A stretch of DNA of 64,000 nt from Eutreptiella sp. 'Long Island Sound 2002'. Lineage: Eukaryota > Euglenozoa > Euglenophyceae > Eutreptiales > Eutreptiaceae. The stretch covers positions 29,891,380 to 29,955,379 of the forward strand of contig OZ038398.1 of assembly GCA_964036045.1 (NCBI GenBank), read 5' to 3'. Both the position numbers and the translations under genes were made by a program. The notes below the pieces were generated by a model. That model was not told where the DNA came from and did no database searches. It saw only the letters and a program-made list of their open reading frames with translations. Of this stretch, positions 53,255-64,000 are shown in pieces. Every line of letters starts with the position of its first letter. Positions within the stretch are counted from its first letter, which is position 1.

Positions 53255-55464
53255 CTACCTCACCCCTGCCGTATCGGGGAGCCCCACCGCTTCAGAGCGG
53301 GGGGCAAAATCAGAAGTGGCCCACAAGTGGGCAAATTGGCTACCTCACCCCTGCCGTATCGGGGATCCCCTCCGCTTCAGAGCGGGGGGCAAAATCAGAA
53401 GTGGCCCACAAGTGGGCAAAGTGGCTACCTCACCCCTGCCGTATCGGGGAGCCCCGGCGCTGCAGAGCGGGGGGCAAAATCAGAAGTGGCCCACAAGTGG
53501 GCGAAGTGGCTACCTCACCCCTGCCGTATCGGGGAGCCCCACCGCTTCAGAGCGGGGGGCAAAATCAGAAGTGGCCCACAAGTGGGCAAATTGGCTACCT
53601 CACCCCTGCCGTATCGGGGAGCCCCACCGCTGCAGATCGGGGGGCAGAATCAGAAGTGGCCCACAAGTGGGCAAACTGGCTACCTCACCCCTGCCGTATC
53701 GGGGATCCCCTCCGCTTCAGAGCGGGGGGCAAAATCAGAAGTGGCCCACAAGTGGGCAAAGTGGCTACCTCACCCCTGCCGTATCGGGGAGCCCCACCAC
53801 TGCAGAGCGGGGGGCAAAATCAGAAGTGGCCCACAAGTGGGCGAAGTGGCTACCTCACCCCTGCCGTATCGGGGATCCCCTCCGCTTCAGAGCGGGGGGC
53901 AAAATCAGAAGTGGCCCACAAGTGGGCAAAGTGGCTACCTCACCCCTGCCGTATCGGGGAGCCCCACCACTGCAGAGCGGGGGGCAAAATCAGAAGTGGC
54001 CCACAAGTGGGCGAAGTGGCTACCTCACCCTTGCCGTATCGGGGATCCCCTCCGCTTCAGAGCGGGGGGCAAAATCAGAAGTGGCCCACAAGTGGGCAAA
54101 GTGGCTACCTCACCCCTGCCGTATCGGGGAGCCCCACCGCTGCAGATCGGGGGGCAAAATCAGAAGTGGCCCACAAGTGGGCAAAGTGGCTACCTCACCC
54201 CTGCCGTATCGGGGAGCCCCACCGCTGCAGATCGGGGGGCAAAATCAGAAGTGGCCCACAAGTGGGCAAATTGGCTACCTCACCCCTGCCGTATCGGGGA
54301 GCCCCACCGCTGCAGAGCGGGGGGCAAAATCAGAAGTGGCCCACAAGTGGGCGAAGTAGCTACCTCACCCCTGCCGTATCGGGGAGCCCCACGGCTGCAG
54401 AGCGGGGGGCAAAATCAGAAGTGGCCCACAAGTGGGCAAATTGGCTACCTCACCCCTGCCGTATCGGGGATCCCCTCCGCTTCAGAGCGGGGGGCAAAAT
54501 CAGAAGTGGCCCACAAGTGGGCAAAGTGGCTACCTCACCCCTGCCGTATCGGGGAGCCCCGGCGCTGCAGAGCGGGGGGCAAAATCAGAAGTGGCCCACA
54601 AGTGGGCGAAGTGGCTACCTCACCCCTGCCGTATCGGGGAGCCCCACCGCTTCAGAGCGGGGGGCAAAATCAGAAGTGGCCCACAAGTGGGCAAATTGGC
54701 TACCTCACCCCTGCCGTATCGGGGAGCCCCACCGCTGCAGATCGGGGGGCAGAATCAGAAGTGGCCCACAAGTGGGCAAATTGGCTACCTCACCCCTGCC
54801 GTATCGGGGATCCCCTCCGCTTCAGAGCGGGGGGCAAAATCAGAAGTGGCCCACAAGTGGGCAAAGTGGCTACCTCACCCCTGCCGTATCGGGGAGCCCC
54901 ACCACTGCAGAGCGGGGGGCAAAATCAGAAGTGGCCCACAAGTGGGCGAAGTGGCTACCTCACCCCTGCCGTATCGGGGATCCCCTCCGCTTCAGAGCGG
55001 GGGGCAAAATCAGAAGTGGCCCACAAGTGGGCAAAGTGGCTACCTCACCCCTGCCGTATCGGGGAGCCCCACCACTGCAGAGCGGGGGGCAAAATCAGAA
55101 GTGGCCCACAAGTGGGCGAAGTGGCTACCTCACCCTTGCCGTATCGGGGATCCCCTCCGCTTCAGAGCGGGGGGCAAAATCAGAAGTGGCCCACAAGTGG
55201 GCAAAGTGGCTACCTCACCCCTGCCGTATCGGGGAGCCCCACCGCTGCAGATCGGGGGGCAAAATCAGAAGTGGCCCACAAGTGGGCAAAGTGGCTACCT
55301 CACCCCTGCCGTATCGGGGAGCCCCACCGCTGCAGATCGGGGGGCAAAATCAGAAGTGGCCCACAAGTGGGCAAATTGGCTACCTCACCCCTGCCGTATC
55401 GGGGAGCCCCACCACTGCAGAGCGGGGGGCAAAATCAGAAGTGGCCCACAAGTGGGCGAAGTAG
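53255..55464. repeat. Thirteen-monomer (1105-bp) higher-order repeat, two full copies plus a partial third
   Basis: The rare variant CCCCGGCGCTGC occurs at 53452, 54557 and 55662, spaced exactly 1105 bp. Marker monomers with GTAGC at 53254, 54359 and 55464 give the same spacing. The third copy diverges after about seven monomers. Confidence 0.85.
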
Positions 55465-58014
55465 CTACCTCACCCCTGCCGTATCGGGGAGCCCCACGGC
55501 TGCAGAGCGGGGGGCAAAATCAGAAGTGGCCCACAAGTGGGCAAATTGGCTACCTCACCCCTGCCGTATCGGGGATCCCCTCCGCTTCAGAGCGGGGGGC
55601 AAAATCAGAAGTGGCCCACAAGTGGGCAAAGTGGCTACCTCACCCCTGCCGTATCGGGGAGCCCCGGCGCTGCAGAGCGGGGGGCAAAATCAGAAGTGGC
55701 CCACAAGTGGGCGAAGTGGCTACCTCACCCCTGCCGTATCGGGGAGCCCCACCGCTTCAGAGCGGGGGGCAAAATCAGAAGTGGCCCACAAGTGGGCAAA
55801 TTGGCTACCTCACCCCTGCCGTATCGGGGAGCCCCACCGCTGCAGATCGGGGGGCAGAATCAGAAGTGGCCCACAAGTGGGCAAATTGGCTACCTCACCC
55901 CTGCCGTATCGGGGATCCCCTCCGCTTCAGAGCGGGGGGCAAAATCAGAAGTGGCCCACAAGTGGGCAAAGTGGCTACCTCACCCCTGCCGTATCGGGGA
56001 GCCCCACCACTGCAGAGCGGGGGGCAAAATCAGAAGTGGCCCACAAGTGGGCGAAGTGGCTACCTCACCCCTGCCGTATCGGGGAGCCCCACCGCTTCAG
56101 AGCGGGGGGCAAAATCAGAAGTGGCCCACAAGTGGGCAAATTGGCTACCTCACCCCTGCCGTATCGGGGAGCCCCACCGCTGCAGAGCGGGGGGCAAAAT
56201 CAGAAGTGCCCCACAAGTGGGCAAAGTGGCTACCTCACCCCTGCCGTATCGGGGAGCCCCACCACTGCAGAGCGGGGGGCAAAATCAGAAGTGGCCCACA
56301 AGTGGGCGAAGTGGCTACCTCACCCCTGCCGTATCGGGGATCCCCTCCGCTTCAGAGCGGGGGGCAAAATCAGAAGTGGCCCACAAGTGGGCAAAGTGGC
56401 TACCTCACCCCTGCCGTATCGGGGAGCCCCACCGCTGCAGATCGGGGGGCAAAATCAGAAGTGGCCCACAAGTGGGCAAAGTGGCTACCTCACCCCTGCC
56501 GTATCGGGGAGCCCCACCGCTGCGGAGCGGGGGGCAAAATCAGAAGTGGCCCACAAGTGGGCAAAGTGGCTACCTCACCCCTGCCGTATCGGGGAGCCCC
56601 ACCGCTGCAGAGCGGGGGGCAAAATCAGAAGTGGCCCACAAGTGGGCAAAGTGGCTACCTCACCCCTGCCGTATCGGGGAGCCCCACCGCTGCAGATCGG
56701 GGGGCAAAATCAGAAGTGGCCCACAAGTGGGCAAATTGGCTACCTCACCCCTGCCGTATCGGGGAGCCCCACCGCTGCAGAGCGGGGGGCAAAATCAGAA
56801 GTGGCCCACAAGTGGGCGAAGTAGCTACCTCACCCCTGCCGTATCGGGGAGCCCCACCGCTTCAGAGCGGGGGGCAAAATCAGAAGTGGCCCACAAGTGG
56901 GCGAAGTGGCTACCTCACCCCTGCTGTATCGGGGAGCCCCACTGCTGCAGAGCGGGGGGCAAAATCAGAAGTGGCCCACAAGTGGGCGAAGTGGCTACCT
57001 CACCCCTGCCGTATCGGGGAGCCCCACCGCTTCAGAGCGGGGGGCAAAATCAGAAGTGGCCCACAAGTGGGCAAATTGGCTACCTCACCCCTGCCGTATC
57101 GGGGAGCCCCAAGGCTTCAGAGCGGGGGGCAGAATCAGAAGTGGCCCACAAGTGGGCAAATTGGCTACCTCACCCCTGCCGTATCGGGGAGCCCCACCGC
57201 TTCAGAGCGGGGGGCAAAATCAGAAGTGGCCCACAAGTGGGCAAATTGGCTACCTCACCCCTGCCGTATCGGGGAGCCCCACCGCTGCAGATCGGGGGGC
57301 AGAATCAGAAGTGGCCCACAAGTGGGCAAATTGGCTACCTCACCCCTGCCGTATCGGGGATCCCCTCCGCTTCAGAGCGGGGGGCAAAATCAGAAGTGGC
57401 CCACAAGTGGGCAAAGTGGCTACCTCACCCCTGCCGTATCGGGGAGCCCCACCGCTGCAGAGCGGGGGGCAAAATCAGAAGTGGCCCACAAGTGGGCGAA
57501 GTGGCTACCTCACCCCTGCCGTATCGGGGATCCCCTCCGCTTCAGAGCGGGGGGCAAAATCAGAAGTGGCCCACAAGTGGGCAAAGTGGCTACCTCACCC
57601 CTGCCGTATCGGGGAGCCCCACCGCTGCAGATCGGGGGGCAAAATCAGAAGTGGCCCACAAGTGGGCAAAGTGGCTACCTCACCCCTGCCGTATCGGGGA
57701 GCCCCACCGCTGCAGATCGGGGGGGAAAATCAGAAGTGGCCCACAAGTGGGCAAAGTGGCTACCTCACCCCTGCCGTATCGGGGAGCCCCACCGCTGCAG
57801 AGCGGGGGGCAAAATCAGAAGTGGCCCACAAGTGGGCAAAGTGGCTACCTCACCCCTGCCGTATCGGGGAGCCCCACCGCTGCAGATCGGGGGGCAAAAT
57901 CAGAAGTGGCCCACAAGTGGGCAAATTGGCTACCTCACCCCTGCCGTATCGGGGAGCCCCACCGCTGCAGAGCGGGGGGCAAAATCAGAAGTGGCCCACA
58001 AGTGGGCGAAGTAG

Positions 58015-60390
58015 CTACCTCACCCCTGCCGTATCGGGGAGCCCCACCGATTCAGAGCGGGGGGCAAAATCAGAAGTGGCCCACAAGTGGGCGAAGTGGC
58101 TGCCTCACCCCTGCTGTATCGGGGAGCCCCACTGCTGCAGAGCGGGGGGCAAAATCAGAAGTGGCCCACAAGTGGGCGAAGTGGCTACCTCACCCCTGCC
58201 GTATCGGGGAGCCCCACCGCTTCAGAGCGGGGGGCAAAATCAGAAGTGGCCCACAAGTGGGCTAATTGGCTACCTCACCCCTGCCGTATCGGGGAGCCCC
58301 ACGGGTTCAGAGCGGGGGGCAGAATCAGAAGTGGCCCACAAGTGGGCAAATTGGCTACCTCACCCCTGCCGTATCGGGGATCCCCTCCGCTTCAGAGCGG
58401 GGGGCAAAATCAGAAGTGGCCCACAAGTGGGTTAAGTGGCTACCTCACCCCTGCCGTATCGGGGAGCCCCACCGCTGCAGAGCGGGGGGCAAAATCAGAA
58501 GTGGCCCACAAGTGGGCAAAGTGGCTACCTCACCCCTGCCGTATCGGGGAGCCCCACCGCTGCAGATCGGGGGGCAAAATCAGAAGTGGCCCACAAGTGG
58601 GCAAATTGGCTACCTCACCCCTGCCGTATCGGGGAGCCCCACCGCTGCAGAGCGGGGGGCAAAATCAGAAGTGGCCCACAAGTGGGCGAAGTAGCTACCT
58701 CACCCCTGCCGTATCGGGGAGCCCCACCGCTTCAGAGCGGGGGGCAAAATCAGAAGTGGCCCACAAGTGGGCGAAGTGGCTACCTCACCCCTGCTGTATC
58801 GGGGAGCCCCACTGCTGCAGAGCGGGGGGCAAAATCAGAAGTGGCCCACAAGTGGGCGAAGTGGCTACCTCACCCCTGCCGTATCGGGGAGCCCCACCGC
58901 TTCAGAGCGGGGGGCAAAATCAGAAGTGGCCCACAAGTGGGCAAAGTGGCTACCTCACCCCTGCCGTATCGGGGAGCCCCACCGCTGCAGAGCGGGGGGC
59001 AAAATCAGAAGTGGCCCACAAGTGGGCAAAGTGGCTACCTCACCCCTGCCGTATCGGGGAGCCCCACCGCTGCAGATCGGGGGGCAAAATCAGAAGTGGC
59101 CCACAAGTGGGCAAATTGGCTACCTCACCCCTGCCGTATCGGGGAGCCCCACCGCTGCAGAGCGGGGGGCAAAATCAGAAGTGGCCCACAAGTGGGCGAA
59201 GTAGCTACCTCACCCCTGCCGTATCGGGGAGCCCCACCGATTCAGAGCGGGGGGCAAAATCAGAAGTGGCCCACAAGTGGGCGAAGTGGCTGCCTCACCC
59301 CTGCTGTATCGGGGAGCCCCACTGCTGCAGAGCGGGGGGCAAAATCAGAAGTGGCCCACAAGTGGGCGAAGTGGCTACCTCACCCCTGCCGTATCGGGGA
59401 GCCCCACCGCTTCAGAGCGGGGGGCAAAATCAGAAGTGGCCCACAAGTGGGCTAATTGGCTACCTCACCCCTGCCGTATCGGGGAGCCCCACGGGTTCAG
59501 AGCGGGGGGCAGAATCAGAAGTGGCCCACAAGTGGGCAAATTGGCTACCTCACCCCTGCCGTATCGGGGATCCCCTCCGCTTCAGAGCGGGGGGCAAAAT
59601 CAGAAGTGGCCCACAAGTGGGTTAAGTGGCTACCTCACCCCTGCCGTATCGGGGAGCCCCACCGCTGCAGAGCGGGGGGCAAAATCAGAAGTGGCCCACA
59701 AGTGGGCAAAGTGGCTACCTCACCCCTGCCGTATCGGGGAGCCCCACCGCTGCAGATCGGGGGGCAAAATCAGAAGTGGCCCACAAGTGGGCAAATTGGC
59801 TACCTCACCCCTGCCGTATCGGGGAGCCCCACCGCTGCAGAGCGGGGGGCAAAATCAGAAGTGGCCCACAAGTGGGCGAAGTAGCTACCTCACCCCTGCC
59901 GTATCGGGGAGCCCCACCGCTTCAGAGCGGGGGGCAAAATCAGAAGTGGCCCACAAGTGGGCGAAGTGGCTACCTCACCCCTGCTGTATCGGGGAGCCCC
60001 ACTGCTGCAGAGCGGGGGGCAAAATCAGAAGTGGCCCACAAGTGGGCGAAGTGGCTACCTCACCCCTGCCGTATCGGGGAGCCCCACCGCTTCAGAGCGG
60101 GGGGCAAAATCAGAAGTGGCCCACAAGTGGGCTAATTGGCTACCTCACCCCTGCCGTATCGGGGAGCCCCACCGCTTCAGAGCGGGGGGCAAAATCAGAA
60201 GTGGCCCACAAGTGGGCTAATTGGCTACCTCACCCCTGCCGTATCGGGGAGCCCCACGGGTTCAGAGCGGGGGGCAGAATCAGAAGTGGCCCACAAGTGG
60301 GCAAATTGGCTACCTCACCCCTGCCGTATCGGGGATCCCCTCCGCTTCAGAGCGGGGGGCAAAATCAGAAGTGGCCCACAAGTGGGTTAA
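58015..60390. repeat. Fourteen-monomer (1190-bp) higher-order repeat
   Basis: Four rare variants recur at 1190 bp: CCGATTCAGAGC (58047/59237), GTGGCTGCCTC (58096/59286), GGGCTAATTGG (58259/59449) and GGGTTAAGTGG (58428/59618). The second copy then changes near 60130, where the GGGCTAATTGG monomer itself is doubled (60130 and 60215). Confidence 0.85.
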
Positions 60391-61193
60391 GTGGCTACCT
60401 CACCCCTGCCGTATCGGGGAGCCCCACCGCTTCAGAGCGGGGGGCAAAACCAGAAGTGGCCCACAAGTGGGCAAAGTGGCTACCTCACCCCTGCCGTATC
60501 GGGGAGCCCCACTGCTGCAGAGCGGGGGGCAAAATCAGAAGTGGCCCACAAGTGGGCAAAGTGGCTACCTCACCCCTGCCGTATCGGGGAGCCCCACCGC
60601 TGCAGAGCGGGGGGCAAAATCAGAAGTGGCCCACAAGTGGGCGAAGTGGCTACCTCACCCCTGCCGTATCGGGGAGCCCCACCGCTTCAGAGCGGGGGGC
60701 AAAACCAGAAGTGGCCCACAAGTGGGCGAAGTGGCTACCTCACCCCTGCCGTATCGGGGAGCCCCACCGCTGCAGATCGGGGGGCAGAATCAGAAGTGGC
60801 CCACAAGTGGGCAAATTGGCTACCTCACCCCTGCCGTATCGGGGATCCCCTCCGCTTCAGAGCGGGGGGCAAAATCAGAAGTGGCCCACAAGTGGGCAAA
60901 GTGGCTACCTCACCCCTGCCGTATCGGGGAGCCCCACCACTGCAGAGCGGGGGGCAAAATCAGAAGTGGCCCACAAGTGGGCGAAGTGGCTACCTCACCC
61001 CTGCCGTATCGGGGATCCCCTCCGCTTCAGAGCGGGGGGCAAAACCAGAAGTGGCCCACAAGTGGGAGAAGTGGCTACCTCACCCCTGCCGTATCGGGGA
61101 GCCCCACTGCTTCAGAGCGGGGGGCAAAACCAGAAGTGGCCCACAAGTGGGCAAAGTGGCTACCTCACCCCTGCCGTATCGGGGAGCCCCACC

Positions 61194-61210
61194 GCCGGTC
61201 ACCCAAGGCG
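61194..61210. other. 17-bp filler between array and block D
   Basis: GCCGGTCACCCAAGGCG lies between the truncated last monomer and block D. The left array-D junction lacks it. The same 17 bases occur at 33260-33276 inside the hypothetical membrane-protein frame. Confidence 0.6.
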
Positions 61211-61988
61211 TTTGCTGAACAGATGGGGCGAGTGGATTTCCGTACCGGTGGGATACCGGGGGTGACGGCCAACGCCAGAATATGGCCAAGAAAAACTAGC
61301 CCAGGGATTGGCACCAGCGAGGCGATTGCTCGGTTTGGGTTCAGTGGGAAGAAAGCCAGACAGCGCCCCATTCGATGTCCAATGTCACCGGTTGAAGAGT
61401 ATGCCTTCACCATTGTGTCTTCCTCCTCCATTTTGTGCAATTCCAGCGGCTGTTGTCCCTTTGTGGACCGGCCATGCTGCTTCCATGCCAATTTGGTTCA
61501 GCACGAGGGTGAGGCTTGCTATGGGGTGCACCATGCACTGTGCGCGCGCTGTGTCAACAGTAGGCTCTTTTGGACCCATATTCCCCGATGGCCAAGGTGA
61601 CTGCATTCACTATTGCGTTCCCATACACAGGACTACTCAGGTTCTTACTCAGTATAAAAACTCAGATAATGAGTTAAAGCAAATGGTACTTCCCACGAAA
61701 ATGCCAGATTGGTGTGCAAATCTGCTGGTTCTGCCTTGTGGACGTAGCTCCCCTGGTGGTGGGTGGTTTTCAGGGGGGTCACGGGAAAGCTTATTTACAG
61801 TTGGACCGCTGTGCGCGCGCTGTGCAGAAGCGCTCCCTTACCCTGGACAGCCCCACAGCGCTGAGCAGATGCTGAGCACTCTTCATGTATTATTGGAATC
61901 CTAAAAGTGCACAGATTCAGACTGTTTCAACTCTGAACCCTTCTCAGCTCCTGTCCTGCTTCAGCCTCAGCATCCCGCTGCAGGGGTG

Positions 61989-61996
61989 TATAAAAG
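61989..61996 (+). promoter_or_regulatory. TATA-box-like TATAAAAG, block D copy 2
   Basis: Same motif and context as at 5920-5927. It lies about 0.65 kb upstream of the intact SH3/Tudor-like frame. Confidence 0.2.
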
Positions 61997-62641
61997 AGGA
62001 TAGGTGGGGTGACATTTTTCCTGGGATGTCGGGGGAGCATTACCAGGGCACATACTTTGCATCTTTTAGGCCTAGGTACCCTCCAGGAATGCAGGGATCC
62101 CGATATGCAAGGTTTGCGTTGCCATGTGAGTCCTCGTTCATTTGAGGACCCCTAAACAGCAAGGATTAAATCGCCATTTCAGTCCTCGCTGCTCATGTCT
62201 GGACAACTGCTGATGCAACGAATAAGGCTGCCACACAAGTTAGTGGCAGGAATGAGTTGATGCATTTGCATTATGCTCTCAAAAGCACACCGCCACAATG
62301 AGATTGCAATGTAAGGAGATGTGGCAGGTCTGGTTTGCGCTGTGCCGGAAGGCAAAGCAAAGCACAGAGAGTCTGGTAGCGATGACCATATGCCTGTGAC
62401 ACGGGGGTACATGCAAGCTCTGTATCTGTTGCATCATGGCGAAAACAAAACACCTACATCTTTACCCTCACCCCCCCATGTCCAGCCCCCCCCCCCCCGG
62501 GGGGGGAACCGTCACTGCCTAGTTCCAAAAAAAACGTGGCGCTACCATATGTCACAGGATTGTGCCACTGTGCCACCTGGTTGGCTCAGATTATGCCCAC
62601 CTCCTTCGTTCTGTCCCATTGCACTCCTCAGACCTCTGAAA

Positions 62642-62875
62642 ATGTTCCCTCAAGGCACTATTGTGCCCTATGTCCGTTCCACCGGTGAACCTGTGCTTGC
62701 TGTTGTGCAAGGCCCTTCTCCGCATGGTGAACAGTATAGAACCATCACGTACAAACGTGGTGTCGCTGAGGTTGTGCATGACCGCGCTTCCCTGAAGCGC
62801 TTGACAGCCGTGCAGACCACCTCACCGCCCCCACGTCCATATGTTTGCTTCCCACTGCTATTCCACTGCTCGTGA
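62642..62875 (+). CDS. SH3/Tudor-like domain protein fragment, copy 2 (open)
   Basis: 77 codons from the ATG at 62642, the full-length counterpart of the broken frame at 6589. It resembles the first 60 residues of the pogo-like transposase: MFPQG start, VQGPSPHGEQ turn, ITYKRG strand, and RLTAV end of the domain. It then runs 18 residues into a Pro-rich tail (TTSPPPRPYV) and stops at TGA. There is no helix-turn-helix or DDE part nearby. It may be the first exon of a decayed transposase relative, or a separated reader domain. No function is assigned. Confidence 0.45.
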   Translation: MFPQGTIVPYVRSTGEPVLAVVQGPSPHGEQYRTITYKRGVAEVVHDRASLKRLTAVQTTSPPPRPYVCFPLLFHCS

Positions 62876-63110
62876 TGCCCCTGATGGGCAGTGAGGACCT
62901 CCAGAACTTGCTGAAGTTTGCCTGCACATTTTGTTCTAGTGTCCTGTTGCAATACATGTGTGTACAGTGAGATACGGACAGGTTTTCAGTGACATATGTT
63001 TTTTTGGTACCGCTCGTCACGCGCAAGCACGGGCACAGCCATAAATACTGCAGAGTATGCGCCGGTAAGTGGTTGGCCGGGACCAGGCCCGTCCTTAGTG
63101 CGCGTCCTAC

Positions 63111-63420
63111 CCTACGGGGGGGGTGGGTGGGTGGGTCCGAGGCCGTTTCTGGCTGGGTGGGTGTCCCACGACCCCCCCCCGCGTGGGGGTAGGCCATTTC
63201 TGGGTGGGTGGGTTTTGGGACCTGGCGCCGAAATTTTTTTTTGCCTTTGTCTATAGAGTGGTGGTGAAAAATTTTTTCATGGGTGGGTGGGTTGGCGGGC
63301 TGGAGCCACCCCCCCCCCCCCCCTGTGGGGGTAGGCCATTTCTGGGTCGGTGGGTCGGCCGGAAATTCTGGGTAGGTGGGTCTCCCAATTAACCCCCCCC
63401 CCCCTCCCGTATGTAAGCCC
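63111..63420. repeat. G/C-run tract, block D copy 2
   Basis: Counterpart of 7058-7380 with shorter C runs. The GGGGGGGTGGGTGGGTGGG quadruplex-type tract is retained near 63116-63135. Confidence 0.7.
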
Positions 63421-63462
63421 AGGCCTGGCCGGGACTGGTGTCCACCCCCCCCCCCCCGGGGT

Positions 63463-63770
63463 AATCTTTTTTTTAGATGCGCTAAAATTTAAGAAAAGTG
63501 CTAAAATTTAAGTCAAAACAGCTAAAAAATGAGCATAAACAGCTAAAAAAATGAGCAAAACCATGTAAAACAAAAAGATTTCGCATCTAAAAAAAAGATT
63601 CTCTACTAAAAAATAAGATTCCAACGAAACCCAAAATCTAAAAAAAAGTCATTCGCATGTTTATAGACGTCAAAACAGCAGAATCTTTTTTTTTAGATGG
63701 CCAGGTAAAAAGTGAGATTTTGGTAAAACTAAAAGAACACAAAGCCAGGGGTGGGGAGGGGAGGCAGAAA
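63463..63770. repeat. A/T-rich inverted-repeat segment, block D copy 2
   Basis: Counterpart of 7416-7720, with the same 19-bp inverted repeat (AATCTTTTTTTTAGATGCG and its complement) and a few substitutions. Confidence 0.65.
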
Positions 63771-64000
63771 TGCAATTCCTAGGGGCACCCCACCGGACGA
63801 ATCATCCACATTCCCGAGCGAATCCTGCAAAACAAGGTACAAAGCAACAAACAGTAAAGAATACCAACAAGACCGGAGCAGATGGCTGAGCACTTGCAGA
63901 ACGCGCTGTTGCAGTACACACTACATTACGTGAAGATGATGTAACCCATTTGATGGCGTCGGGCCACTGTGCAAATGATGCACAAGACACCTTCTTTGTG

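Larger units (their letters stand above)
34125..61193. repeat. 85-bp satellite, right array (about 318 monomers)
   Basis: 27 kb of the same 85-bp monomer as the left array, starting at GTGGCTACC and ending inside a monomer at GAGCCCCACC. Occasional one-base changes in the G run shift the phase (36130, 36300, 45988). Monomers carrying GCGAAGTAGC recur at intervals that are multiples of 85 (425 to 1360 bp), showing higher-order organisation from about 38500 to 59900. The left 3 kb (34.1-37 kb) is more uniform in CTGCAGAGCGG, and the right edge carries the AAAACCAG and GGGAGAAG variants also seen at the end of the left array. Confidence 0.97.
61211..64000. repeat. Block D, copy 2 (runs off the window)
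   Basis: Near-identical to 5142-7954. Here the SH3/Tudor-like frame is not interrupted. C and G runs differ in length; for example the run near 62480 lacks the TTGTCCAT interruption of copy 1. The copy shares not only the block but also the last few hundred bases of the preceding 85-bp array. Confidence 0.93.

Overview
The window is eukaryotic nuclear DNA, dominated by repeats and very poor in host genes. The evidence is canonical GT-AG introns in a transposase gene, several eukaryotic transposon classes (pogo-like, hAT-like, and a tyrosine-recombinase retrotransposon), long satellite arrays with higher-order structure, and nitrilase-methyltransferase coding sequence of eukaryotic type. An alga or other protist is plausible, because DIRS/kangaroo-type elements are known from such genomes, but the species cannot be named from this sequence.

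Layout. (1) 1-5141: a tandem array of an 85-bp satellite, cut by the left window edge. (2) 5142-7954: a non-tandem block, called D here, which reappears almost unchanged at 61211-64000. It carries a short SH3/Tudor-like coding fragment, G/C-run tracts and an A/T-rich segment. (3) 8106-30216: a second satellite with a 330-bp monomer, broken up by mobile elements. These are a pogo-like DNA transposon (8400-11545), three copies of a 1.36-kb hAT-like element (15424, 17451, 28261), and a DIRS-like retrotransposon of about 5.5 kb on the minus strand (19819-25325) with gag, tyrosine recombinase and RT-RNase H frames. (4) 30217-34124: the only gene-like single-copy stretch. It holds a minus-strand gene fusing a nitrilase fold to a METTL27-like methyltransferase, a possible small membrane-protein exon, and A/T-rich inverted repeats. 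(5) 34125-61193: a 27-kb array of the 85-bp satellite with 7-, 13- and 14-monomer higher-order repeats. (6) 61211-64000: the second copy of block D.

How the parts relate. The 85-bp array and block D form one unit that occurs twice, about 56 kb apart. The 330-bp satellite acts as a sink for transposons. The most informative event is the DIRS-like insertion. Its A1-ORFs-B1-A2-B2 split direct repeats are nearly perfect, there is no target duplication, and a 5-bp core (CGGTT) is shared by the empty satellite site, both junctions and the inferred circle junction. The three hAT-like copies sit at the same base of the monomer, so one insertion was probably multiplied together with the satellite. The very long open frames across the 85-bp arrays are by-products of a stop-poor repeat and are not annotated as genes.
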